Assembly: GCA_017139535.1 (NCBI GenBank)
Contig: WOUO01000015.1
Coordinates: forward strand, 558,001 to 622,000
Length of the DNA stretch: 64,000 bases
Direction: 5' to 3'
From: Trichocladium uniseriatum
Lineage: Eukaryota; Ascomycota; Sordariomycetes; Sordariales; Chaetomiaceae
Of this stretch, positions 33,038 through 42,236 are shown piece by piece. The position numbers and the translations under genes were made by a program. Under the pieces are notes generated by a model. It was not told where the DNA came from, did no database searches, and saw nothing but the letters and a program-made list of their open reading frames with translations. Position 1 is the first letter of the stretch. Each line of letters starts with the position of its first letter.

Positions 33038-35443
33038 TCAGGCCGGAAGCCCGCGCTTCTCGCTCTCGGTGAAAAAGATGACCATGCGCCACAGCTTCTT
33101 GACCAAGTCCTCGGCATCCTCATCGAGCGCCTCGCCCAGCGTCTCGACCAGCTCGGCCGGCTTTTGGTGCTTGCGCACGTGCTCCTCGACGACGTCCACC
33201 AAAAACTGCTCTTGCACGCCCAGGTACTCGACAACCTTCTTCTCGACAAACGGCCGCAGCTTCTCGCGGATGACCGACTCCTCGAGGTAGTCCCACTTGA
33301 CGTCCCACGCCCACAGCCCGTCCCTGTCGACGGGGATCTCGTGGGCAAGCGCGCGCACGGCATTCTGGATGTCCTCCTCCGACATGGCCTTGGTGTCGGT
33401 GATGGGCTCGAACTTGATAGGCACGAGCGTGCGCTTGGTCTTTTGGTCCTGCTCTTCGTCATCCAGCAGGCCTTCGACTTCGGCCACGGTCCGCCGGGCG
33501 GCGCCACGCTGGGCGGCTTTCTGTGCTGCCGCGCCGAACGAGATGGTAACGCGCTGCGGCGCCGCGGGGGCTGCTGCTGGTTGCCTCTCCATCTCTTGGG
33601 CCTGCCGCTCCAGGAACGAATCTGCCATGTCTCTAGCATGCTCCATATCGGCCTCGGCCCTACGCAGCTCGTCCTCCTCGGCGCGCCGGTCCATCTCGTC
33701 CCTGGCTGCTTCTGCAGCGCGGAACGCGGTCCGCTCTCGGATCCACTGGCCGTGGTCACGGTAATAGAGGTGGCCCTTGCGCGAGGCCTCGCGGTCGTCG
33801 TCCCAGCTCTTATCCCTATCGAGCTGCTCCTCTTTCCTCCGCGCAAAGCCGTCTGTCTCTGCCCTCTCACGCTCCCGTTCTCTGTCCAGGGCTGCTGTGC
33901 GCTGGCGCTCGCGATTGACCCACTTGCGCTCGGCCTCAAGGTAAATATTCTCCTCTTCTGCCCGCTGTTTCGCGAGTTCCCTCTCGCACAGCTCGTCGTC
34001 GGCGGCGTCTGTGTCGTCCTCATCCCGGAATTGCGGGCCGTTTGTCGTCCCGCCATTAACGAACTCGACACCGCGGTTCTGGCCGCGGGGGCCCGACGGG
34101 GCATTGGGAACACCACGAGGCCCAAGCGGAACCATGTTGGAGTTGGCACTCCCCGGCGGGGGCGAGTCCAGCCGTGACTTACGGGGCGCCCCGTTCCGTT
34201 GACGTTCCATCTCCTCAAACTCCTCCTCTTTCCGAAGCCGCTCTAGATCCCTCCGGTTGCTCCTATCTCTGAAGGCTGCAATCTCGGCGGCCACGGTCGC
34301 CCGCATCTCAGCGGGGATGTCTGCCAGGTCATCCTCCGGCGCCAACGGAATGTTGATAACCTCGACGTTGTCGCCCAGTCCGTTGGTTCCATTGCCCATA
34401 GCCATGTCTCCATCGGCATCTCGCCCGCTGGGGATCCGGGGGTAGAAGAGGTCGCGGACAAACTGCTTCAGAGCGAGCCTCGCCTCCCCTAATCTCGCCT
34501 CCACTCCCGAGTCATCGGCCTTGTTCTCTTTCCACGACTCGAGGTACTTGAGAGTGCTCGGATCAACCTCGACCTTTAACTGTGTCTTTTCAATGTTGTC
34601 GTTCTTGTCGTCCTCGTCGGCGGGCGGGTTCTCGGTCGGTGATTGTTTCTTGACGGGCACCTCGATGTCTTTGAGTAACTCCACAGCAGCAGCTAGTGAT
34701 TCGGGATCTTCGTACTGTGCGAACCCAAACAAGGCCCCCTTGTGTTCTGAGAGATGCGACTGGCCCGAATCCCACCGGCGCAGCTTTCCGACCGTGTTGA
34801 GTAGCCTTTGGATGCCCTCCTCCCCGCCGACACCGTTCGGGATCTTGTGCACAAATATTGTCCGTAGGCGCTCTTCGGTCGTCGGCGGGACAAGTGACTG
34901 CATGCTCTCCCTCATCTGGGCGCGCGAGTGGTCCATGCCGCGTTCTGATCCCAATCCAGGCCGGCCCGGGGTTGGTGTATGTGAGTCTTTGCGGTCACCG
35001 GCCAGAGACGAGCCGGGCTTCGCAGGGGGCATGGTGGCACCGAGGCGGATCACGGGTGCATTGAAGTTGATGTTGGGCAGGTTCGGCGGCGGTTGGAACG
35101 AGGCAGGAAGTCCGCTTGGTCGATTAGCTTGTGCGGCGTTACTGGGCTGCTGGACACCAGGTGGCGCCATTCCAGGGGCAGAGGACATGCCTGGAGGAGG
35201 ACCTATCGACGACTTGGTGAGCAGGCGACCAGAAGAGTAGAGTATGGGCGGAATAGCATACCTAGACCCGGAGGCGGTGCCATGCCCGGGGCATGCGATG
35301 CACCCGGATAGGCTGGGTAGGACGGGGGAGCTCCATAGGGAGGGACTAGATGGATTGTCAGTATTGGCCAACATCAATGGTTCACAAGGCTGCAAGGGCA
35401 GAAGCGCAAGGCTGCACCGACCTCCATAAGGATTGTACGCCAT
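33038..35443 (-). CDS. RBM25-like RRM and PWI domain splicing factor
   Basis: Three exons: 35443-35422 (22 nt), 35345-35262 and 35202-33038. The GT-AG introns have GTCGGT and GTATGC donors; phases fit; 756 aa. The reading starts MAYNPYGVPPYGAPP. A Pro/Gly/Met-rich N-terminus precedes an RRM at about residues 148-218 (RTIFVHKIPNG for RNP2, KGALFGFAQYEDPE for RNP1). The middle is a long charged Arg/Glu/Asp-rich coiled coil (about 330-600). The C-terminal ~85 residues form a PWI domain (KKVVEYLGVQEQFLVDVVEE, LVKKLWRMVIFFTE). This order matches RBM25/Snu71-type U1 snRNP-associated factors, which act in the nucleus in 5' splice-site selection. Three strong antisense or frame-shifted open frames overlap it; they are shadows. 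It shares a 738-bp upstream region with bS21m. Confidence 0.9.
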   Translation of the reverse strand: MAYNPYGGRCSLALLPLQPCEPLMLANTDNPSSPSLWSSPVLPSLSGCIACPGHGTASGSRYAIPPILYSSGRLLTKSSIGPPPGMSSAPGMAPPGVQQPSNAAQANRPSGLPASFQPPPNLPNINFNAPVIRLGATMPPAKPGSSLAGDRKDSHTPTPGRPGLGSERGMDHSRAQMRESMQSLVPPTTEERLRTIFVHKIPNGVGGEEGIQRLLNTVGKLRRWDSGQSHLSEHKGALFGFAQYEDPESLAAAVELLKDIEVPVKKQSPTENPPADEDDKNDNIEKTQLKVEVDPSTLKYLESWKENKADDSGVEARLGEARLALKQFVRDLFYPRIPSGRDADGDMAMGNGTNGLGDNVEVINIPLAPEDDLADIPAEMRATVAAEIAAFRDRSNRRDLERLRKEEEFEEMERQRNGAPRKSRLDSPPPGSANSNMVPLGPRGVPNAPSGPRGQNRGVEFVNGGTTNGPQFRDEDDTDAADDELCERELAKQRAEEENIYLEAERKWVNRERQRTAALDRERERERAETDGFARRKEEQLDRDKSWDDDREASRKGHLYYRDHGQWIRERTAFRAAEAARDEMDRRAEEDELRRAEADMEHARDMADSFLERQAQEMERQPAAAPAAPQRVTISFGAAAQKAAQRGAARRTVAEVEGLLDDEEQDQKTKRTLVPIKFEPITDTKAMSEEDIQNAVRALAHEIPVDRDGLWAWDVKWDYLEESVIREKLRPFVEKKVVEYLGVQEQFLVDVVEEHVRKHQKPAELVETLGEALDEDAEDLVKKLWRMVIFFTESEKRGLPA

Positions 35444-36181
35444 GTTGGCGGCGGAAATATAGCAACGGACAAGCTGCAAATAGGTGTTGAAGGCAAAGTT
35501 GCGATTAAGATTGATCGGGTGTTTTGGTCGTGGGTCGAGAAATATGTGCCGAGTTGTTGGGTGTTAAATAGTACGCGATGGCGAGACAGGTCGAGGTCGC
35601 GACAAGCAAAAGTTCACCATTGAACGTCTCGAACGCACGGTCCATCTAGCCAAAGCGGTGCCAGCCCGGGCCTGATTAGCTCGGCAGTTTCCATATCACC
35701 ACGTGACTTGGTACTTCAACGAGGAGTGCCCCTGGGCCAAACAATGGATCAATTGACTTATCTTTGCGATTACATGATGATTTGTTTGTTGGCCCACGTT
35801 AAGATACTTGCAAGGCATCGGCCAAATGGCAATGCCAGCCTTTCAAGTAATAGCTCGGTGAAAGACGGTCATAGTTGAGGAGGAACATGAACTGATCCCA
35901 GGTTACGGGCATTATCGGGAGCGGAGCGATGATTAACCGGCTACCAGGCACCCCGGACCGCCAAGCCAAAGTTTGAGTGGCCTGTGCAACTCGGGCCAAG
36001 ATCCCGAGCGCGACTTTGAAAATCAAGAAGTTGTCGAGCAGCTCCTTTTTCCGTCAAGTCGAAGGCGGAATCCATCCATGACCAATTGAGTGCGACACCC
36101 CACCCACTTCCTCAGCTCGCTCAACCCCGAATCTCCCATTTCAATCACTAACATCGCCCCTTTTCCCCAAACAGCATCATC
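35444..36181. promoter_or_regulatory. Bidirectional promoter of RBM25-like and bS21m genes
   Basis: The 738-bp region between the starts of two divergent housekeeping genes, one for splicing and one for the mitochondrial ribosome. No TATA box is seen near either start. Confidence 0.5.
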
Positions 36182-36922
36182 ATGGAGTTCCGCCCAGTCG
36201 TCCGCTCCGTCTGCCGCTCCGCAGCGGCGGCGAGACCGTCCCTTCTCGCCGGCACGCGGCCATCCCCCTCCGCCATCCTCCTCCAGCACCACCACTTCAC
36301 CACAAGCAGCCAGAACCCCTCCGAAGCCGCCGCAGAAGCTGCCCAGCAGCCCCAATTCCAGTCCCCGCCACCCCAGCCGGCCCAATACCGCGTCGACAAG
36401 CTGCGCGCCTCGCTCCCGTCAGTCAAGCCCAACTACCCGCCTCGACCGCCACCGATGCGCAGCGACTACATGGTCGGCCCTAAGGGCAGCAAGACATCGC
36501 CCAGCCCCCTCGTCGCCAAAACCCGGCCCGCCGCCAACAACCTGACCAACCCGGAGGACCTGTACAGGCACATCCAGGGCGACATGGAAGCATCGACGAG
36601 CGACCTGGCGCAGTGGAAGCCCGGCGACTTTGAGGGCAAGTACTACACGAGCGGCAAGCCCGAGACGGAGCTGCGGCTGCGCCCCTCGACGGGCCGGACA
36701 GTGCACGTCCGGGGCCAGGTGGATGTGGCGCGCGCGTTCCGCTTGCTTGAGAGGTCGGTGGCGCAGAACCAGATCAAGCGCGAGGTGCGCCAGGCAAAGG
36801 CGCACGAGCGGCCCGCGCTCAAGCGCAAGCGGCAGAAGCGCGAGCGCTGGCAGGCGCGGTTCAAGGTGGGGTTCCGGGCGACCATCAACCGGGTGATGGA
36901 GCTCAAGGCGCAGGGGTGGTGA
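36182..36922 (+). CDS. MRP21: Mitochondrial small-subunit ribosomal protein bS21m (MRP21)
   Basis: A single exon of 246 aa. The first ~40 residues are Arg/Ser/Ala-rich without acidic residues and end near HHHFTTSSQ, a mitochondrial targeting sequence. The middle is Pro-rich and variable. The C-terminal domain (about 183-246) has the S21 pattern: VARAFRLLERSVAQNQIKRE, then a highly basic run (KRKRQKRERWQARFK) and a terminal helix. bS21 binds the 3' end of small-subunit rRNA. Fungal bS21m proteins have a long N-terminal extension like this. The call relies on the C-terminal domain and on length. Confidence 0.85.
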   Translation: MEFRPVVRSVCRSAAAARPSLLAGTRPSPSAILLQHHHFTTSSQNPSEAAAEAAQQPQFQSPPPQPAQYRVDKLRASLPSVKPNYPPRPPPMRSDYMVGPKGSKTSPSPLVAKTRPAANNLTNPEDLYRHIQGDMEASTSDLAQWKPGDFEGKYYTSGKPETELRLRPSTGRTVHVRGQVDVARAFRLLERSVAQNQIKREVRQAKAHERPALKRKRQKRERWQARFKVGFRATINRVMELKAQGW

Positions 36923-37301
36923 GCGGGTAATTGGGTGGGAGAGGGAAGGTGTGAGTGAGATAGACACGAGGTCTTAGGGGGTGATAGAGTTGTGGGATAG
37001 AGCAAAAAATTGTAATACCATGCATCGGGATGACATGACATGGTTTGTATGTATAGTCCTCCTCTCGACAGAAATACACGTCTGTCTTAAACTCCATTCG
37101 GCCTCCGCTAAACTCATAAGCATTACATTGACATTCGATTTTGTAGTACTCTACCTAACCCCATAAACCTGGCAATATCCCAAATCCACCCATCCCCATA
37201 AATCATGATCTTCACATTAACCCCTCCCGCCATAAACATATACTCACAACCATCCCCCATAAACATCATACCCACCATCACGTCCATAATCATAACAATC
37301 A
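36923..37301. other. Intergenic, tail-to-tail 3' flanks
   Basis: 379 bp between convergent bS21m and augmin genes. From 37150 to 37301 the plus strand has almost no G and many CAT words. The minus-strand reading is a Met-rich open frame that looks like a composition artefact. Confidence 0.55.
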
Positions 37302-39710
37302 TCAATCCCACAACCCCCTCGTCGGCGTCCCCACGGGGCTCGTCTTCAGCTTAGGCCGGCTCATAAACACAGCCTCGTAGTCGTCCGTCCCCGCACCACT
37401 CATCAGCTCCTCAGCCAGCACCGTCGTGTTATTCCCCTCCTCCTCATCCACCGCCCCGAAATAACTACTCCCTCTCCTCCCAGCGGGAGTCGTCGGCGCC
37501 TGCTGCTGCTTCCGCAGGGACCGCCGCCGCTCCAACTGCGCCTTTTGCCGCGCCGCCTCGTACCCGGCCATGCTCCGCCGTGTGCGCGCGACGAGGTCTT
37601 CGTGTTGGTACGGCCTGTCCTCGAATGGTTCTGGCTCGGGTTCCGTGACGCGTGGAGTGGACATAGGAGGGGCGCGGTTGTTGATGGTGAGACGCTCGCC
37701 TTCTTCCTGGTCATCGACCTGGTAGAATGCATCGTCATCGTCATCGTCGTCGTCGTCAGGGACGCGCAGGTTGGCGTAGGAGGTCCGCCGCGCCATGGAC
37801 AGACGGGTGCGGTCGGCGAGCGAGAGCCTGTGGCGCGATCTTTTGACGGGGGAGGGCGAAGCGGCGTTGACGGACGCGAGGATCTGGTCAGCAAGGAGCT
37901 CGGTTGGGGAAATAGGGCGGTCGGGCGAGGGTGGGAGGTCTGGGGAGGTCGGCGACAGTTGAGGGGGGGATGCGGCAAGGCGAGGAGGGGATGTGGCTAG
38001 ACGAGAAGGCAAGGCGCGCGGGTTGGGCTTAGGCGGTGGGCTTGGCTTCCGCTCAAGGGTCCTTGTTGGTGAGTCGAGTGTGGGCCGGTTTCTTCTCGAG
38101 GGAGAATATGTTTGGACTGTGGCGGATCTCCGGAGCCGTGAGGGCGTTGCCGGTTCGACGCTCGGGTATGCGTGTTCGTCATCGAATGTCTGAGCCTTGC
38201 GCAGCACCGGCTCAAAGGCTGGCTCTTCCGAAACGCGGATCTTTTCGCGGCGCGTGGGGGACGGCCGTGCTGGTACTGTCACCTCCTCTAGGTCGCTGAT
38301 TTCTGATATTTCCTCCGACTCTGGTTCAGGGTCAATATCGCCCGTTTGTAATCGCTCAGCCTGCCGTGGTCTTTGGAAGAATGAATGAATGCGCGGGTTA
38401 GCCGGGCTAACGGAGGCCAGTTCTGACTTGAGACCGTCGATGAGAGCCACATAATGGCTATCCATCTCGATGGGCTTGGCGTCGGGGAGCTTTCTCGGGC
38501 TCATACGACTAAGATGGAGGTTCTCGTGGGCCCGGAAACCAAGATCGATGCCCTTCTGCTTCGATTGAACTGGTTCCTTGGTTGCTGGCTCGGAACCGTT
38601 CTTCCCAAACACCCTCTTCCGGAAATCCTGCCACTTCTCCAACCTCTCCTTCTGTCCCTTGACCCTACTATCCAGCTGCTCCAAAAGTCCGACAGACTGA
38701 TCTTCGAGCTCGGCAAGCCGGCCAGATTGAACCCGCCTCCAGACCCGGTCAAACGGGGTGGATAGAAGCCCATCCTTGTGCGCCTTGCTATCACCGTAGA
38801 GCAGCGCCTCCATCCAGCGCTCGTTGCCGGTCCAATTGTTCCGTACCGCCCGCGAAACTTCCAACTTTTGCTTCTCAGAGACGCCGTGTCCTTGGCCAGA
38901 CCGTCTCGCCGCTTCTGCCTGCTCCCGTCTCCGCGCAAGGTCCTTCTCTTTCAAAGCCAACAGCTCCGAAAACTCCCTGAACCTCGCCCTCGCCACATTC
39001 TTCTCATCCAGCATGCGGCGCAACGACACCCTATGCGCCAAAACCAACGCTGTAAGCTCCCACCGCTCGCCCGAATACCCGCGATGCTCCAGCGCAAGCG
39101 CCTGAGCCAAAGCCGGGTGCCCGCCTCGCCCATTCAGCTGCTGCTCCGCCACAATCTTCTTGAGCACGGCCGACGAAAAAACGGCCAAGACCTCCTCCAC
39201 CCTCTCGCCCTTACACTCGTCGAGCATGGTCTTGCGCACGACGGCGTCGCGGCCGAGGACGCCATTCTTCTTGGCCTGCTCCAGGCTCCGCAGCAGTGCG
39301 GCGCGCAGGTTCAGCGACTGGACCTGGTCGGCGGGCGGAAAGAAGGGGCGCAGCTTGGTGCGGGCTTCCTCCGGGTCCCAGAGGGCGAAGAGGTGGTAGA
39401 GGGCCCACTCGACCGACTGGATGCGCTTCTTTTGTCCGCCCTGGGCGGCATCTTTGGCGCTGAAAGTGAGGGTGGTGATATCGGGCCAATCGGGGTGCAA
39501 GTCGAGGTCGAGGAGGCGGAGGTTGGTGAGGAAGAGGGAGACGTTCGAGACGGCCGTCGGGGAGGCGGTCGGGTGGGGAGCGGCGTGCGCTGAGGGGGTT
39601 ACGCTTGATGTGGTTGCGCGAGGGGATGGCTGGGCGGGTTTGGTGGTATTTGCTGGGATGCGCGCAGACCGTGTGCGGCTGAGCAACGAGGTTCCGCTAA
39701 GGGCGGCCAT
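37302..39710 (-). CDS. HAUS augmin-like complex subunit 6 (N-terminal domain) protein
   Basis: A single exon of 802 aa. The start is the ATG at 39710 (MAALSGTSLL); upstream codons are in frame but only via TTG. Residues about 55-260 match the HAUS6 N-terminal domain: SLFLTNLRLLDLDLHPDWPD, VEWALYHLFALWDPEEARTK, FPPADQVQSLNLRAALLRSL. Such subunits form the augmin complex, which recruits gamma-tubulin to existing spindle microtubules. A coiled-coil region follows (about 260-390). The second half is Pro/Ser/Arg-rich and disordered, with a run of Asp around 37735-37755 encoded by GAC/GAT repeats. Fungal homologues exist in filamentous species but not in budding yeast. The domain call is fairly confident; complex membership is inferred. 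Confidence 0.75.
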   Translation of the reverse strand: MAALSGTSLLSRTRSARIPANTTKPAQPSPRATTSSVTPSAHAAPHPTASPTAVSNVSLFLTNLRLLDLDLHPDWPDITTLTFSAKDAAQGGQKKRIQSVEWALYHLFALWDPEEARTKLRPFFPPADQVQSLNLRAALLRSLEQAKKNGVLGRDAVVRKTMLDECKGERVEEVLAVFSSAVLKKIVAEQQLNGRGGHPALAQALALEHRGYSGERWELTALVLAHRVSLRRMLDEKNVARARFREFSELLALKEKDLARRREQAEAARRSGQGHGVSEKQKLEVSRAVRNNWTGNERWMEALLYGDSKAHKDGLLSTPFDRVWRRVQSGRLAELEDQSVGLLEQLDSRVKGQKERLEKWQDFRKRVFGKNGSEPATKEPVQSKQKGIDLGFRAHENLHLSRMSPRKLPDAKPIEMDSHYVALIDGLKSELASVSPANPRIHSFFQRPRQAERLQTGDIDPEPESEEISEISDLEEVTVPARPSPTRREKIRVSEEPAFEPVLRKAQTFDDEHAYPSVEPATPSRLRRSATVQTYSPSRRNRPTLDSPTRTLERKPSPPPKPNPRALPSRLATSPPRLAASPPQLSPTSPDLPPSPDRPISPTELLADQILASVNAASPSPVKRSRHRLSLADRTRLSMARRTSYANLRVPDDDDDDDDDAFYQVDDQEEGERLTINNRAPPMSTPRVTEPEPEPFEDRPYQHEDLVARTRRSMAGYEAARQKAQLERRRSLRKQQQAPTTPAGRRGSSYFGAVDEEEGNNTTVLAEELMSGAGTDDYEAVFMSRPKLKTSPVGTPTRGLWD

Positions 39711-41054
39711 CGGAGCATGGTTGGGATTTCGAGGTTCGAAGTTTGACAGTTGAGGTTGAGGTTGAGGTTGGTGGGTTTTGGGTCGGGGAGTTATGGCTCG
39801 ACTGCTTGACCCGATTGCAGTTGGCAAATGCAAACTTTGGCCACCAACCTTGACGCGCGTGCGTCGACTCGAGGCGGTCAAGAGAGGATTGTCGTGGACC
39901 TGCAGTCGGCGGGCGGCACCAAGGTTGCTGGGATGCGAGGCCGAGTAAACAATGGGGATGAGACATGCCTTGCATCGAGGTGGGGCACGTTCATGCAGGG
40001 CTGAATCCTTGGCACACAGAACCGACGAACCGAGCCCAAGTCCTCTGTCACCATGCAGGGTTAGGGTTTCACTAGAGACTCAACTTCATCAGCTTCTTCA
40101 CCAACTTTTAAAATTGTCACACCAACCATCACTTCTCTTAGCCATGCTGTTCAGTCATAAAGTAGTTGCCCAGCATGCCGTCGATATCCGCCAACTCTGT
40201 GCAATATCCCGGGCCAAAGTGCGCAAAGACTACCAGCACTGCCCAATTCCCGCTGCCTTTCCGATTGACCGACCTCCTCCCTCCTGTGTAATTGTGATCA
40301 TCGAAACTAAGTAATTATGGCTTTTACTCCACTCATCATCTTCATAAAGCGCACTCGCCTTCTACTTTAGGCACCGCTTTTTAGTACAGAGCTCAGGTAC
40401 AGGTAAGCCATATGAATCTCTTGGATCTTGACTCTTCATTACAGTGCACCAACCCGCCAGTTCAAACCATCCCGTATTACGGCACCATTCCCTATCCTAC
40501 CCACAGCATCGCCTTCTCCATCATGATTATTCCATCTGAGTCACATGCACAACTCCAGCGTGCTTTCCCCTGCTTAACGGCTTTATGAAGCCATCCACCA
40601 TCTCCTTTCCATAGCTGTTGTTGACGGCCAGCGTGGTCCCTCAATCCTTTCATTTCCCCGCCCGCTGGCGTGTAAACAACGACTGGGAAATTCCGGGGGA
40701 TAGTGGCGCAAATATTTGCGGCTGAGTGGATATGTCCCTCGGTGCTTGGAGTCGCAGGGTGCAAGTTGGTAATACTCGGACACTAGTAATAATTGTTCTG
40801 AGGTCGGATTCTCCGGTGCGTAGCGCTTACGAGATGTTTTTTTGAGGTTTATCGCCGTTTCCGAGTGATCAGGAGTGCTGTGGCCGCTAGCTAGATAGCT
40901 CCCATCAGGCCAACTCAACACAAAATAGGAGAGAGAACTTGAACACATTGAGCGCAGAAACTCGGAGCCACCAGTCCCTTCGTGTTGCAACACAAGAATA
41001 TAATTAGGAGTGATCAATCATATGTTTCCACACAACCGTATATTAAAACAACGC
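39711..41054. other. Intergenic, upstream of the augmin gene
   Basis: 1.34 kb with the augmin promoter near 39711 and the 3' flank of the RRM-type gene near 41054. Small frames in it do not look coding. Confidence 0.5.
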
Positions 41055-42126
41055 CTAGTCCTGGTCCAAATGTCTATCACAGGGATCTCGGCCGTAAACG
41101 ACCGTCAACTCAGGCGAGCGTCTCAGCAAGAGGTACGCTGTTTGAGCTTGGCTCCGGAAGCTCCCGAACCGAAACTCAACCGTCCTGCCAGGCCTTGTGC
41201 CCCGGTCCTCCACTTTCCCAACCAAGATTTCGTCCATTTGATAAACAGATTTGCTATCAAAAAAAGCCAAAAGCCCCGCGGCGTCAACCAGCTCCGGCGG
41301 GCCCGTCACCACTACAACCCGGGTGCAAAAGGCGGGCTCGTCCACCTGGGCAACCTTTGTGCGGTTGCGCGCTAGCCGCACACGGGATCCACCCATTAGC
41401 AGCGGTGTCCCCCCCGGACCGTACGAGGCCCAGAACCGCTGCGCCGCCTCCAACTCGAAAAAAACGAGCTTCGCGGCTGCGGTAGGGATATCATGCTCGG
41501 GCGGCGAAACAACGGTACACCACACGTGCCCGACGTTGCGGATGGCCGCAATAAGTGTGGTGCAGGTTGCCGTCGGCGGCAGGTTCATCAGCCAGAAGGA
41601 GCAGTTTTCGGTGTCCGGGATGGCAGCGGACTGGTTCACGGTGACAAAAGGGTCGCCCAGATAGTTCAGGGAAGAACCCACTCGCCAAGAGCTGCTCCGT
41701 GGTTTGGGGTGTTCTCGGGTGGGCGAGACTCATTTCCTGCTGTTGCATCCTTGACGGTCTGAACTCCCTGGTGTGGTCCGTGTGAATTGGGTTATATAGC
41801 TCCAATGTGGGAGCATGCGCGAGGGGAACCATCGCCGTGGAGGTAGCGGGAATGGGGGTGTCAGGAGCCGCAGAAGGCGCGGGAAGTGCCACAAGAGCGT
41901 CGGATACTGGAGCAACAGAGGCTGGCGCAGGGGTATCGGTTATATCCAAGACACTGGCCTCCGCCCCCTCGAAGTTGAGTCGGGTTCTGTCGTGCGTCCA
42001 GGGATTCGCGTTATTAGGCAATTGGGTCGGTTCCAACTCTTGTGATGTGCATGCTGGGCCCGGCAGATCCAGGAGACACACCCATCGGTTGGTTGACTCC
42101 CCAGCGAAAACGGCGGCACGGAACAT
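41055..42126 (-). CDS. RRM-type RNA-binding protein with an apparent 1-bp frameshift
   Basis: The first part (42126-41671, 152 codons) starts at MFRAAVFAGESTNRW and ends with TTEQLLASGFF. The sense then continues in another frame (41669-41055) as NYLGDPFVTVNQSAAIPDTE and the RRM-like domain: CSFWLMNLPPTATCTTLIAAI, AKLVFFELEAAQRFWASYG, then a final part ending GRDPCDRHLDQD. Removing one C from a CCC run (41669-41671) would join both parts as one 356-aa protein of a family common in Sordariales. No intron pairing rescues the frame: the only GTGGGT to CAG pair nearby (51 bp) fails on phase. So either the gene is broken, or the base is a sequence error. The longer frame upstream of 42126 begins at GTG, not ATG. 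Confidence 0.65.
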
Positions 42127-42163
42127 CTTGAGAGATTGTGCGGGAGTGATGGTTTCCAGTGTT

Positions 42164-42236
42164 CTAAAGCGCAATGGGTTAGTTTTTGGCGCTCCCAAGA
42201 TGCGTAGGTCGCCCACCAGCTGAGGTTTGGACTCAC
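42164..42236 (-). other. Probable 5'-UTR intron of the RRM-type gene
   Basis: On the minus strand a GTGAGT donor at 42236 pairs with a CTAAC branch motif and a TTTAG acceptor ending at 42164. The 73-bp intron lies 37 bp upstream of the ATG at 42126. No in-frame ATG is seen in the exon before it, so it is read as untranslated. Confidence 0.55.

Noticed and set aside
33164..34177. 337-codon plus-strand antisense frame to RBM25-like
   Set aside because: Leu/Val/Gly-rich mirror of the Glu/Arg-rich coding strand, no domain.
33031..34218. 395-codon minus-strand frame overlapping the RBM25-like gene
   Set aside because: Ser/Arg-rich shadow in another frame; the RRM/PWI frame is clearly the real one.
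37123..37311. Met-rich 62-codon minus-strand frame after the augmin stop
   Set aside because: Produced by the CAT-rich, G-poor 3' flank; overlaps the stop of the augmin gene.
41631..41681. 51-bp GT-AG intron that might explain the RRM-type frame change
   Set aside because: Donor leaves phase 1 and the acceptor resumes in phase 0, so the frame would not be restored, and conserved sequence would be lost.
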